The notes under the pieces: model-generated
What the model was told of the DNA's origin: nothing
The model's database searches: none
The model's input: only the letters and a program-made list of their open reading frames with translations
Translations under genes and position numbers: made by a program
Source: JANSYA01 sp965243385
Lineage (GTDB): Bacteria > Spirochaetota > Leptospiria > Leptospirales > Leptonemataceae
Length of the DNA: 64,000 nucleotides
Direction of reading: 5' to 3'
Assembly: GCA_965243385.1 (NCBI GenBank)
Contig: CBDEUV010000002.1
Location: 992,001-1,056,000 of the forward strand
Shown: positions 17,292 to 25,591 of the stretch, one piece after another
How the letters are laid out: each line of letters begins with the position of its first letter
How positions within the stretch are numbered: position 1 is the first letter of the stretch

Positions 17292-19043
17292 ATGATAACG
17301 AGCAAGCGACACACAATGAATCGGGGAATCGTAATTTTAATCTGCGGCCTGCCGGGTTCGGGCAAAAGCTATTTCGCCGCGCGCCTGGCGGCCGAAACGA
17401 AGGCCCTCCATCTAAGCAGTGATCGCATTCGGCGCGAAATATTCGCGGCCGGCGATAACGGAGCGGACAGCGGGACGGAGCTTTATTCGCCGCGGAACAA
17501 AACGGCGGTCTACGATGAGATGCTCGCGCGCATGCGGGCCGCCTTATCCGAAAACGAAAACGCATCCGCGTCGCCGGTTATTCTGGACGCGAATTTCGCC
17601 CGCGCCGAGCTGCGCGAAAAATTTCAATACGCGGCGCAGGCCGCCGGCGCGCGCTTTTTTATCATCCAGCTCGTCGCCGACGAAGATACGGCTCGCAGGC
17701 GCATCCAGCGGCCGCGGCCGGACAGCGACGCGGATTTCGCGGTCTATCTCAAATTACGGGACGCCTTCGAAGCTCCGGACGCCTCCTGCCTGAAGCTCGA
17801 ATCCAGCGATGCGAATATCAAGAGGCTCCTGCACCGCGGCCTGCACTATATCTACGGCGCGCAGCTCTCCAGCGAAGACTTAGACGATCTGCGGCGGGAG
17901 CGGGCGTTCGCAGACGCGCGAAACGCGACGGCCGAAATGATCGAGACCCACATCTCATGGGTGCTGCTGGGAAAAGACCGCGTGTATAAAATCAAAAAGC
18001 CCGCGCGGTTTTCGTTTCTGGATTTTTCCACCCTGATGCACCGCTACCATTCTTGCCGCGAAGAGGTGCGGTTGAATTCACGCTTGAGCGATATCTATCT
18101 GGGCGTTCGGGCGATTCGGCGCGATACGAAAACCGGTGTTCCGTTTTTCGCCGGAGCGGGGGCGACCGGGAGTTCGACGCCGATCATCGGCTTCGCCGTG
18201 GAAATGGAACGACTCGACAATCGCTACGAAATGGATCGCATGCTCGCCGAAAATTCGTTTCACCCGGAGCACGCCGACCGCATCGCCCGGACCCTGGCCC
18301 GCTTTCATCGCGAAGAGGCCGCGGTCGCAGGTCTCGCGGCGGATGGCGCGATGCCCGCGGGCGATCCCGCACTGTTACAAAAAGAATTCGCGGATCTCGA
18401 ATCGGCGTATAAAGGCGCGCGAGAATTCCTGTCGCAATCCGGCAGAAAGATTTTCCAGATAGACGGTCTCGAAACGAATACGCGGAGCGGCGATGCTGAT
18501 TCCCAAAGCCCGGCGGACCGCATCGTGGCCCGCGCCTGCGAAGCTTCGCGCGAATTTCTCGCGGCCCACGCGAATGAAATCCGTCGTCGCAGAGAATTGG
18601 GTCTGGTCCGGGATTGTCACGGTGACTGCCACTCCCGGAATATCTTTCTACCGCCCGACCGCGAACCGGTATTATTCGACTGCATTGAATTCAGCGCAGA
18701 GATCCGCCGCATAGATCTATTAAACGAGATCGCGTTTTTGTGTATGGACCTGGACGCCCTGGGCCACGGCGAGATGATCGAAGCTTTTGTGGAAAGTTAT
18801 CTGGCAGCCGAACCCGCGCCAGGGGTCGCCGCGACGACTTTGTTTCAGCCGCAGCTCTTCGCGTATTTCCTCGCGTATTGGGCGAATATTCGCGCAAAAG
18901 TCGCGCTCCTGCGAATTGCGCAATGCGCGGACGATCCGGAACGTTTTGATCCGGCCAGCCGGGAGCTGGAACTCTATCTGAAGCTGATGGACGACTATGT
19001 GAGCCGCTTCGCACCGACCGGGGCCCTGAAGTATCCAAACTAG
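17292..19043 (+). CDS. P-loop kinase / aminoglycoside-phosphotransferase-like fusion
   Basis: Last gene of the redox cluster, 583 residues, function unknown. The N-terminal half is a zeta-toxin/AAA_33-type P-loop kinase with Walker A GLPGSGKS (about 19-26) and VILDANFARAELR. The C-terminal half is an APH-like phosphotransferase with an N-lobe (VYKIKKPARFSFLDF), catalytic loop DCHGDCHSRNIF, and metal motif LFDCIEF. Related two-domain proteins usually have APH first and the P-loop kinase last, so the order is inverted here. ATG at 17292 abuts the hypE stop; ATG at 17316 (MNRGIVILICGLP) would give a more typical N-terminus. Hydrogenase linkage is by position only. Confidence 0.75.
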   Translation: MITSKRHTMNRGIVILICGLPGSGKSYFAARLAAETKALHLSSDRIRREIFAAGDNGADSGTELYSPRNKTAVYDEMLARMRAALSENENASASPVILDANFARAELREKFQYAAQAAGARFFIIQLVADEDTARRRIQRPRPDSDADFAVYLKLRDAFEAPDASCLKLESSDANIKRLLHRGLHYIYGAQLSSEDLDDLRRERAFADARNATAEMIETHISWVLLGKDRVYKIKKPARFSFLDFSTLMHRYHSCREEVRLNSRLSDIYLGVRAIRRDTKTGVPFFAGAGATGSSTPIIGFAVEMERLDNRYEMDRMLAENSFHPEHADRIARTLARFHREEAAVAGLAADGAMPAGDPALLQKEFADLESAYKGAREFLSQSGRKIFQIDGLETNTRSGDADSQSPADRIVARACEASREFLAAHANEIRRRRELGLVRDCHGDCHSRNIFLPPDREPVLFDCIEFSAEIRRIDLLNEIAFLCMDLDALGHGEMIEAFVESYLAAEPAPGVAATTLFQPQLFAYFLAYWANIRAKVALLRIAQCADDPERFDPASRELELYLKLMDDYVSRFAPTGALKYPN

Positions 19044-19069
19044 AGCATTCGAGCAGTTGAAGCCTTTCG

Positions 19070-19951
19070 TTATGCGACGCCGTCTTCGCACAATGCGACG
19101 CGCACCGATCGACTCGCCGACAGGGCTTCGCGCGGGCTGAGTCCGAACAGATCCCGAAAGCTCCGGCTGAAGTGCGCCTGATCCGCGAAGCCGGCCGAGT
19201 GCGCCGCCGTTGTCAGCGATTCACCAGTGGCGACCGACGCCACAGCTCTGCGAATTCGCAGCCATGCACTATAGCGGCGCAGAGGCAATCCGACTTCCTG
19301 CTTGAATAGATGGGTCAACCGACCCGGCGACAGGCCCGCGACTTCCGCGGCCTCTTCCAGCGAAACGCGAAAATCTTCCGTGCGCGCGATATGCTCGCAC
19401 AGGCGGCGGATCCGGGGATCCCGATTCGAGCCGCGCTCGTCGGTGGATACTGCGAAGAGCTTCGAAAGCAATTTGCGGCGATGCCCGGCCGCCTGCGCGC
19501 AGGAAGCGGCCGTCAGTTCGCCCTCTCTATCAGAATCGAAATCAGAATCAAGCCCGGAGCAGACGGTCTCGAATGCGGAAGACTCCGGTTGGTAATGCGA
19601 CCTGGACTTCAGATAGCGCTCCATCAGGGTTTCTGCGGCCGTGCTTTCGCGTTCCAGCAACAACAAGCTCTGCCGGGAGTCGCCTCCCTCCAGAGCGTGT
19701 TCGACATCAGGCGCAATCAGAATACAACGCGTTTCAATTTCGCTGGCCTCGATTCTGATGCGAAAAGGCCGCGGACCGGCCACCAGCTGCAACGCGTGAT
19801 GGCGATGCGGCTGATTATCCCGAACCGGCCCGCGAAAAAGCGCGCCGGTCGCGAACAGGTACAGATGATTGCGCACGCCGAATTCCGTCATGCGAATGCT
19901 TTGCACGCAATCAAAAGATCTCCCGGTTTCGCTCAATTTATTATAATCCAC
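19070..19951 (-). CDS. AraC-family transcriptional regulator
   Basis: A 293-residue regulator. The N-terminal half is a cupin-like sensing domain (PHRHHALQLVAG). The C-terminal 100 residues contain two helix-turn-helix motifs (VSLEEAAEVAGLSPGRLTHLF and LTTAAHSAGFADQAHFSRSF), closing with FRDLFGLSPREAL. It overlaps the upstream metallo-hydrolase gene by 19 bases and is probably cotranscribed. Its 3' end faces the hydrogenase cluster with only 26 bases between stops. The ligand and targets are unknown. Confidence 0.85.
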   Translation of the reverse strand: MDYNKLSETGRSFDCVQSIRMTEFGVRNHLYLFATGALFRGPVRDNQPHRHHALQLVAGPRPFRIRIEASEIETRCILIAPDVEHALEGGDSRQSLLLLERESTAAETLMERYLKSRSHYQPESSAFETVCSGLDSDFDSDREGELTAASCAQAAGHRRKLLSKLFAVSTDERGSNRDPRIRRLCEHIARTEDFRVSLEEAAEVAGLSPGRLTHLFKQEVGLPLRRYSAWLRIRRAVASVATGESLTTAAHSAGFADQAHFSRSFRDLFGLSPREALSASRSVRVALCEDGVA

Positions 19952-20964
19952 TCCCCGACCCGAACGTGCCGATAGCGCTCGCCGAACTCCCGCGCGAAAC
20001 GCGCGATCACCTCGTCCGAGCTGTCATGACCGCCCAGAGCAACGATGGCCGGCTCCCGCGCTTTTAACAACTCCAGATCGCGCTCGACATCCGTCCATTG
20101 CAAAGGCGCCAGAATTCCGCTGCCGGACGCGAACAGGCGCTGTCCGTTGATCCCCAGCAGATTCATACGTCCCGTGGGAATCGGATAGTGCAGATCGCCG
20201 ACGACCGCGTAGATCCGTTCGCGAAACGTACGCTCCACCCGTGATAGCAATTCCTTTAGAGTCTGATGCCCACAACCTACGATCAGTACCAGCCCACGAC
20301 CTCGCAGATTCACGACGAGCGCCTGTTCGTCGATGCGGCCGATCATCAGACGCCGGGGAATCGTACCGGTGGTCGCGATTCCGGGCAATAAAGCCTGCGG
20401 CTGCGATGTTTGCACCGGCGTCAAACCGGGATAGCTGAGCGGTATCGGCGTATAGACCAGCAGATCGGGCAACGGCTTCTGCCGCCGGCCGAAGCTGAAA
20501 CTCTTCGCCTGGGACCAGCGCCGCCCGCCCAGGTGGTCGAAATGCGCGTGAGAAAGAAACAACACATCGATGTCCGCGATTTCGATTCCCAAAACTTCAA
20601 GATTGTGTTCAAGCGGCGAAGGCGATTCGTCCCGGGCATTGTGACCCAGGTCGAACAGGATTTTAGTCGCGTCCGCTTCGACCAGATACGATACCCCCAC
20701 TTCTGTGCGCAGGTCGTCGGAATTCCCATGCCAGTTTACGACCGGCAGAATCCGCAGCGAGTTCACCGAACCCATATCGCGCACGGCGACCGGGCGATAT
20801 TCCCGCAATTCCCGTTCGACCTGTTGCTGCCCCAGATCGTGCAGATAGAGCCAGATCGCGAATGCGGCCGCGATGACGAACAAACACAACGCGAGCAGGG
20901 CTCCGGTCCAGCGCGCGAATACGACGATCCCGCGCGACGCCGGCTTGTGCGAACCGGCGCTCAC
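19933..20964 (-). CDS. Membrane-anchored metallo-beta-lactamase-fold hydrolase
   Basis: A 343-residue protein with one N-terminal transmembrane segment (about 18-40), so the hydrolase domain is probably extracytoplasmic. The metal-binding motif HAHFDHLGG (about residues 139-147) is intact, followed by later histidines in VGCGHQT and GDLHYP and a final GGHDSSDE. It resembles the AttM/7,8-dihydropterin-synthase-like MBL branch, but the substrate cannot be told. The GTG start at 20964 overlaps the DUF3703 stop (GTGA). Confidence 0.78.
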   Translation of the reverse strand: MSAGSHKPASRGIVVFARWTGALLALCLFVIAAAFAIWLYLHDLGQQQVERELREYRPVAVRDMGSVNSLRILPVVNWHGNSDDLRTEVGVSYLVEADATKILFDLGHNARDESPSPLEHNLEVLGIEIADIDVLFLSHAHFDHLGGRRWSQAKSFSFGRRQKPLPDLLVYTPIPLSYPGLTPVQTSQPQALLPGIATTGTIPRRLMIGRIDEQALVVNLRGRGLVLIVGCGHQTLKELLSRVERTFRERIYAVVGDLHYPIPTGRMNLLGINGQRLFASGSGILAPLQWTDVERDLELLKAREPAIVALGGHDSSDEVIARFAREFGERYRHVRVGEWIIIN

Positions 20965-21314
20965 GCCGCCGCATCCTCGCCCTGCAAAATTTCGCGCAGG
21001 TCTTCCGGCAAGGGCATCGGCTCAAGCGGGCTGACATCGGCGCCGCCGGTATTGCCGATCGGCACCCATACCCGCGAAATCACCAGCGATGCCAGAATGC
21101 GCAGGATCTGGCCGGCGATTTCACGGATATCGGCGCGGCGCACGCCGACCTTCAGCATCCACCAGTGCGAAAGCGTATGCGGTCCTATCCAGCGCTGTCC
21201 CAGAATATGCGCCCGCTCCAGATGCGAAAAGGATCTCGAAAGCTCTCCCGAGACGTACGCGCGCCGCGCGAGACTCATCTCACTTCGAAAGGCCTGCTTG
21301 ATTTTAGAATTCAT
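20961..21314 (-). CDS. DUF3703 family protein
   Basis: A 117-residue soluble protein matching the DUF3703 pattern as I know it. The N-terminus MNSKIKQAFRSEMSLARRAY leads into a helical repeat-like segment (FSHLERAHILGQRW) and then HTLSHWWMLKVGVRRADIREI. Function is unknown. The start at 21314 is chosen because GAGGAG lies six bases upstream; a longer reading from 21341 has no such signal. It is first in a three-gene minus-strand run with the metallo-hydrolase and AraC regulator. Confidence 0.75.
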   Translation of the reverse strand: MNSKIKQAFRSEMSLARRAYVSGELSRSFSHLERAHILGQRWIGPHTLSHWWMLKVGVRRADIREIAGQILRILASLVISRVWVPIGNTGGADVSPLEPMPLPEDLREILQGEDAAA

Positions 21315-21379
21315 AGATCGCTCCTCAATTGTTGAGGCCAATCTACACCAGGTCGCCCGCGATTTCTTGAATAAACTGG

Positions 21380-23146
21380 CTATCTGGCATGCACGTGGAA
21401 ATCCGAGAGCTGCGCGCTCAGATTCTCGACGACATTCGTTAAAGACTTCGCGTTGGCGAAGATCTCCTCGGTGCTCACGTACTGGTCGCGTGAAATCAGC
21501 GAGATGCTTTCAATGCTCTCGGCGGAATCCTTCCCGATCTTCGAAACGTTTTCGATCGATTTCACGACGCTGGCCGTGCTGGTCGAAACACTGGCGACTT
21601 CGGCGGCGATTACTCTCGCTTCATCGGCGGCCTGTTCCGCTTTGACCAGCACACCTTCGAAGGTATCGCCGACCTTTTCGATCGTAACCACCCCCTCGCG
21701 GACTTCTTTCAGGCCGTTCGCCATCGCCACGTCCGCGTCGCGAATCCGGCTCTGAACCCTGCCGATGAGAGTGGCGATCGAAGCGGCGGCGTCGGTCGAA
21801 TTGCCCGCGAGCTTGCCGACTTCATTTGCGACCACGGCGAATCCGCGGCCGTGTACGCCGGCCCGGGCCGCCTCAATCGAAGCATTCAACGCCAGGAGAC
21901 TGGTCTGATCGGCGATCGTGCTGATCAGGGTTATAATCGTTTCGATTTCCGAGCTGAGCTCGAGCAATTCCGTAACCGCTCCCGAGACTTCGGTCGCCGA
22001 CTCTTTGATCGAAGCCATACGATCGATCGCCTGCAGTACGTGCAACTGCCCGTCGGCCACGCTGGCCCGGGTCGCGTCGGAAATCTGAACGGAGTTTGCC
22101 ATACTCTGAGTGACTCGTTGAACGATTGTGTTCACCGCATGCATTTCCTGGAAACTCTGCGTCAGATTCTTTGAAATCTCCTGGGTACCCCGGGACAGTT
22201 GCTCGAGCTGCATCGAAATCTGCTGCGCGCCGAGCGTCGACTGTTCCGCCGTTTTATCCAGCTCATGCGCGGTCGCGGCGATTTCCTGGGTCGCCGACGC
22301 GGTGGAATCGATAAAACCCGCGAGCTTTTTGAGAATGCCGTTCATAGAATTAAAGCAAAGATAGAGCGCGCCGATGTCGTTCGATTGCCAGCTGGTAAAA
22401 TCGGCAACCTGCAGATCGCCGCCGGAAACGGCCCGCATCTTCTCCGTGAGCTTGCGCAGCAGGCGGCGAAAATCGAAGCTGACGCCGGTCACCAGCAGAC
22501 TCGAGAAAATCAAGGTCAATAGAACCAGAGCGGCGATCGACGCCACCGCGGTATTCGCTTCCGTCTGCACGCGCTTTTGCCGGTTTTCCGCGCGGGCCTC
22601 GATCCGGTCTGCGACATTCGTCACGTGTTTGAACACCTGGAAGGCCAGGTCTCGTTGCGCTTCGGCGAGCTCCAGGGCGTTCCGTTGATCGCCCCGTTCG
22701 ATGTACTGAATGACGACCGACCGGCCGGCCCGATAGCGCGTTAAAGCGTCCTGCAGCAAGTCCAGCTGTTCGAGCAGATAATCGTCGGAAAGCTCCGCCA
22801 GCCTGGCTTTCGTGGCCGCCAGGTTTTCGTCAATACGCCCGGCCCGAAACGGAATATCGTTGAGATACTTATCGATATCCGCGCGACTGCGACCGATGTT
22901 CACGATGGCGTGATACAAGTTGGTGCGATTCGCATTTAGATCGATTCGCGCCAGATTGATCCAGCGAACCGGCTTGAGATTGTTTTCGAAGATGACGTTG
23001 ACCGACTCGACTTTGTCCTGGGCGGTTTTGTAGCCCTGGTAACCGATAAAACACATGCACGTAAAAGCAAAACCGAAGGCCAGCAACAGCTTATGCAGCG
23101 AATCCAGGTTGGAATAGAAAGCGAATATTTCTTTTATTTTTTTCAT
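21380..23146 (-). CDS. Methyl-accepting chemotaxis protein
   Basis: Membrane chemoreceptor, 588 residues. It has a short cytoplasmic N-terminus, TM1 (about 19-40), a periplasmic four-helix-bundle-type sensor domain (about 45-185), TM2 (about 200-222), HAMP, and a signalling domain. The CheW/CheA-binding hairpin tip is TISTIADQTSLLALNASIEAARAG in two adjoining pieces. The ATG at 23146 follows AGGTGAT by four bases; the GTG further upstream lacks support. The next receptor upstream is a close paralogue. No cheA/cheW/cheR/cheB genes are in the window. Confidence 0.92.
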   Translation of the reverse strand: MKKIKEIFAFYSNLDSLHKLLLAFGFAFTCMCFIGYQGYKTAQDKVESVNVIFENNLKPVRWINLARIDLNANRTNLYHAIVNIGRSRADIDKYLNDIPFRAGRIDENLAATKARLAELSDDYLLEQLDLLQDALTRYRAGRSVVIQYIERGDQRNALELAEAQRDLAFQVFKHVTNVADRIEARAENRQKRVQTEANTAVASIAALVLLTLIFSSLLVTGVSFDFRRLLRKLTEKMRAVSGGDLQVADFTSWQSNDIGALYLCFNSMNGILKKLAGFIDSTASATQEIAATAHELDKTAEQSTLGAQQISMQLEQLSRGTQEISKNLTQSFQEMHAVNTIVQRVTQSMANSVQISDATRASVADGQLHVLQAIDRMASIKESATEVSGAVTELLELSSEIETIITLISTIADQTSLLALNASIEAARAGVHGRGFAVVANEVGKLAGNSTDAAASIATLIGRVQSRIRDADVAMANGLKEVREGVVTIEKVGDTFEGVLVKAEQAADEARVIAAEVASVSTSTASVVKSIENVSKIGKDSAESIESISLISRDQYVSTEEIFANAKSLTNVVENLSAQLSDFHVHAR

Positions 23147-23326
23147 AAATATCACCTGTGGATTCGGCGCGCGGGAACCGCCAAAAAGATGCGTTTTTTT
23201 ACTAACAACCAGACGCAGAAAATCGAATCAGGGATATGAGTCAATATCAATCAATCGACGACCAGTGCGAGTGCGACCTGAAGCCAGCGATCACCCGTTG
23301 CGAGCGATTGAAAGCGAGTAGCTCGA

Positions 23327-23357
23327 TTGCGGCCGAATGTTAGTTTTTTGTTATAAT
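23327..23357 (+). promoter_or_regulatory. Possible sigma-70-type promoter facing an unannotated region
   Basis: TATAAT at 23352-23357 is a perfect -10 box in GC-rich DNA, with TTGCGG at 23327-23332 as a weak -35 at a long 19-base spacing. It points rightward, toward the RluA-like fragment and then antisense into the 3' end of the second chemoreceptor gene. Sequence match only. Confidence 0.3.
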
Positions 23358-23386
23358 CAGAGCCAGGCCCGACGGCGCGCGATGTA

Positions 23387-23480
23387 ATGGGCCGTACACT
23401 CGGGCTGTGCGTTGACGACCACGCACTGCTCTGCGTACAGAAATCCGCCGGCGGCCTTTCGGAAAGCAGCGGGAGCATAT
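23387..23480 (+). pseudogene. Possible remnant of an RluA-type pseudouridine synthase N-terminus
   Basis: The plus-strand frame from ATG 23387 reads VDDHALLCVQKSAGGLSE. This resembles the conserved opening of RluA-family enzymes (D-x-x-LLVVNKPAGLLS type). Similarity stops after about 30 residues, no catalytic RLD motif follows, and the frame runs antisense into the chemoreceptor gene. If the resemblance is real this is a decayed fragment; it may also be chance. Confidence 0.25.
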
Positions 23481-23521
23481 GCGCCGGCTATTGCGATAAA
23501 AGCTATGCCGGGCTTTTCGCC

Positions 23522-25324
23522 TCATTTCCGCCGGGAAGCGAGCGGGGACGCCTGGGCCGCCCCGGCCTGTACGCGAAATCCGGAAAGCTGGGCGCTCAGT
23601 TTTTCGACGACGTTCGTCAGGGACTTCGAATTCGCGAAGATCTCTTCGGTGCTCACGTACTGGTCCTGCGAAATAAGCGAGATGCTTTCGATGCCGTCCG
23701 CGGATTCTTTGCCGATCGCCGAAACGCTCTCGATTGAGCTGACCACACTGGCCGTGTTGGTCGAAACCGTTACCAGCTCCCCGGCGACCGTCCGCGCTTC
23801 CTTCGAGGCCTGCTCCGCTTTGACCAGTACGCCTTCGAAAGTGTCGCCGACTTTTTCGATGACCATGGCTCCGTCCTGAACTTCTTTGAGGCCGTTCGCC
23901 ATCGCCACGTCCGCGTCGCGAATCCGACTCTGAACTTTGCGAATCAAATTCGCGATCGACGCTGCAGCCTGGGTTGAGCTGCTCGCGAGCTTGCCGACTT
24001 CGTTCGCCACCACCGCGAATCCACGGCCTTCTTCGCCCGCGCGCGCCGCTTCGATCGAAGCGTTTAAGGACAGCAGGCTGGTCTGGTCAGCGATGGTGCT
24101 GATCAGAGTTACGATGGTTTCGATTTCCGAACTCAGCTGCGAAAGTTCCGAGACCGCTGAGGACACTTCGGTCGCGGCCGATTTAATGGCCCCCATGCTA
24201 TCGACCGCCTGCAATACGTGCTGTCGCCCGTCGACCACGCTGCTTCGCGTCGCGTCCGAAACGGCCGCGGAGTTTTCCATACTGCGCGTGATCTTTTGAA
24301 TTATGGCGTTGACCGCGTGCATTTCTTCGAAGCTTTGCGTGAGACTGCGGGAACTCTCCTGGGTTCCCTGAGACAGCTGCTCGAGTTTTGAAGACATCTG
24401 TTGCGCCCCGAGCGTGGACTGCTCGGCCGTTTTATCCAGCTCGTGCGCGGTCGCGCCGATTTCCTGGGTGGCGAGCGCCGTCGAATCGATAAAACCGGCC
24501 AGCTTCTTTAAGATGCCGTTCATGGCATTGAAACACTCATAGAGAGCGCCGATGTCGTTGGGCCGCCATCCCGAAAAATCCGAGACCTGCAGATCTCCCG
24601 AGGATACCGCTCGCATTTTTTTCGTCAATCGTCGCAGGAGATTGCGAATGTCCAGACTGACACCCGTGACCAGCGCGCTCGAAAATATCAGGGCCAGCAA
24701 GACCAGCGTCAGGATCCAGACGACCGCGCTTCTGGCTTCAGCCTGCACGCGCTTCTGCCGGGTCCCGGCGCGAGTCTCAATATGATCGGCGATATTCGCG
24801 GCGTGGGTAAATACCTGAAAGGCGAAATCCCGCTGCGCTTCGGCCCGCTGGAGCGCCCCCGGTAAATCACCGCGACGAATAAACTGAATTACGAGCGCCC
24901 GGCCGGCGCGGTATTCGCTCAGCTCTTCTTGCAGCAGCGAAACCTCTTGCAGCAAATAGTCGTCGGAAAGCTCCGCCAGCTTGACTTTCGCCGCCGCCAG
25001 ATTGTCGTCGATGCGCTTCGCCCGAATCGCGATATCGCTCAGGTAGGCTTCGAGATCCGCGCGATTGCGCCCTATGTTTAAGATAGCGTGGTACAGATTC
25101 GTGCGATTCGCGTTTAAATCGATTCGCACGAGATTGATCCAGCGTACCGGCTTGAGGTTGTTTTCGAAGATGATATTGACCGATTCGACTTTCGCCCGGG
25201 CCGTTCGATAACCCTGATACCCGACGACGCTCATGCAGAGAATGGCGAAGCCGAAAGCGATCAGCAGCTTATGCAGCAGATCCAGATTCGAATAAAAAGA
25301 GAAGATCCCCTTCAGATTCTTCAT
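23522..25324 (-). CDS. Methyl-accepting chemotaxis protein (paralogue of the adjacent receptor)
   Basis: A 600-residue receptor with the same architecture as its neighbour: TM1 (about 17-37), four-helix-bundle sensor, TM2 (about 200-222), HAMP, and signalling domain with the same tip (IADQTSLLSLNASIEAARAG). By eye the two are roughly 70% identical along the whole length, including the periplasmic domain, which indicates a tandem duplication. It has a C-terminal tail of about 12 residues (QASPLASRRK end) that the other lacks. An 8-base inverted repeat lies just upstream of the start. Confidence 0.92.
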   Translation of the reverse strand: MKNLKGIFSFYSNLDLLHKLLIAFGFAILCMSVVGYQGYRTARAKVESVNIIFENNLKPVRWINLVRIDLNANRTNLYHAILNIGRNRADLEAYLSDIAIRAKRIDDNLAAAKVKLAELSDDYLLQEVSLLQEELSEYRAGRALVIQFIRRGDLPGALQRAEAQRDFAFQVFTHAANIADHIETRAGTRQKRVQAEARSAVVWILTLVLLALIFSSALVTGVSLDIRNLLRRLTKKMRAVSSGDLQVSDFSGWRPNDIGALYECFNAMNGILKKLAGFIDSTALATQEIGATAHELDKTAEQSTLGAQQMSSKLEQLSQGTQESSRSLTQSFEEMHAVNAIIQKITRSMENSAAVSDATRSSVVDGRQHVLQAVDSMGAIKSAATEVSSAVSELSQLSSEIETIVTLISTIADQTSLLSLNASIEAARAGEEGRGFAVVANEVGKLASSSTQAAASIANLIRKVQSRIRDADVAMANGLKEVQDGAMVIEKVGDTFEGVLVKAEQASKEARTVAGELVTVSTNTASVVSSIESVSAIGKESADGIESISLISQDQYVSTEEIFANSKSLTNVVEKLSAQLSGFRVQAGAAQASPLASRRK

Positions 25325-25349
25325 AAATAGTCTCTACCAGTTTTAAGAC

Positions 25350-25373
25350 ACGTGCATGACACGAAATGCACGT
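25350..25373. promoter_or_regulatory. Inverted repeat upstream of the chemoreceptor start
   Basis: ACGTGCAT (25350-25357) and ATGCACGT (25366-25373) are perfect 8-base arms around an 8-base centre, beginning 26 bases upstream of the receptor ATG. It could be a dimeric operator or a leader hairpin. No equivalent was seen before the paralogous receptor. Confidence 0.45.
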
Positions 25374-25547
25374 TTTAGCCGCACCACGCCGCAGACGGCG
25401 CGGCCGGACAGATACGCTCTCCGCCGACTGGAAAGATGGCATAGAAGAATATTGGTTTTCTGGTATGATTTATTTCAGAGTAGAACGCTTTCGTCCAGGG
25501 TTCGTTCGCTGTCGTACCCCTGAACGCTTCTCGGGCCCAACTGTATC

Positions 25548-25591
25548 TCGAAACTACTCTCGCTCGCGTTTCGAAACTACTCTCGCTCGCG
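25548..25591. repeat. Tandem duplication of a gene 3' end (21 bases, two copies)
   Basis: The 21-base segment at 25548-25568 is repeated exactly at 25571-25591 with period 23. The second copy spans the stop codon and last codons (ERERE-stop) of the minus-strand gene ending at 25577. The first copy therefore lies just downstream of that gene and repeats its ending. Confidence 0.85.

Larger units (their letters stand above)
23147..23521. other. Spacer between the two chemoreceptor genes
   Basis: 375 bases without a convincing intact gene. On the minus side it should hold the promoter and 5' leader of the downstream receptor. On the plus strand it contains a TATAAT box at 23352-23357 and a short reading segment from 23387 that resembles the start of an RluA-type pseudouridine synthase; both are listed separately. 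Confidence 0.5.

Noticed and set aside
2..19043. Interpreting the cluster as a membrane-bound group 4 (Ech/Mbh) hydrogenase because of PFOR and Rnf genes
   Set aside because: The small and large subunit motifs, HydG diaphorase and HydB proteins are those of group 3b; no antiporter-like or NuoH-like membrane subunits are present.
20410..21645. Plus-strand frame of 411 codons opposite the MBL, DUF3703 and chemoreceptor genes
   Set aside because: It crosses three real minus-strand genes, is Arg-rich, and lacks any domain signal.
23147..23386. Possible tRNA or small structured RNA in the chemoreceptor spacer
   Set aside because: No cloverleaf, CCA end or conserved T-loop sequence could be found by eye.
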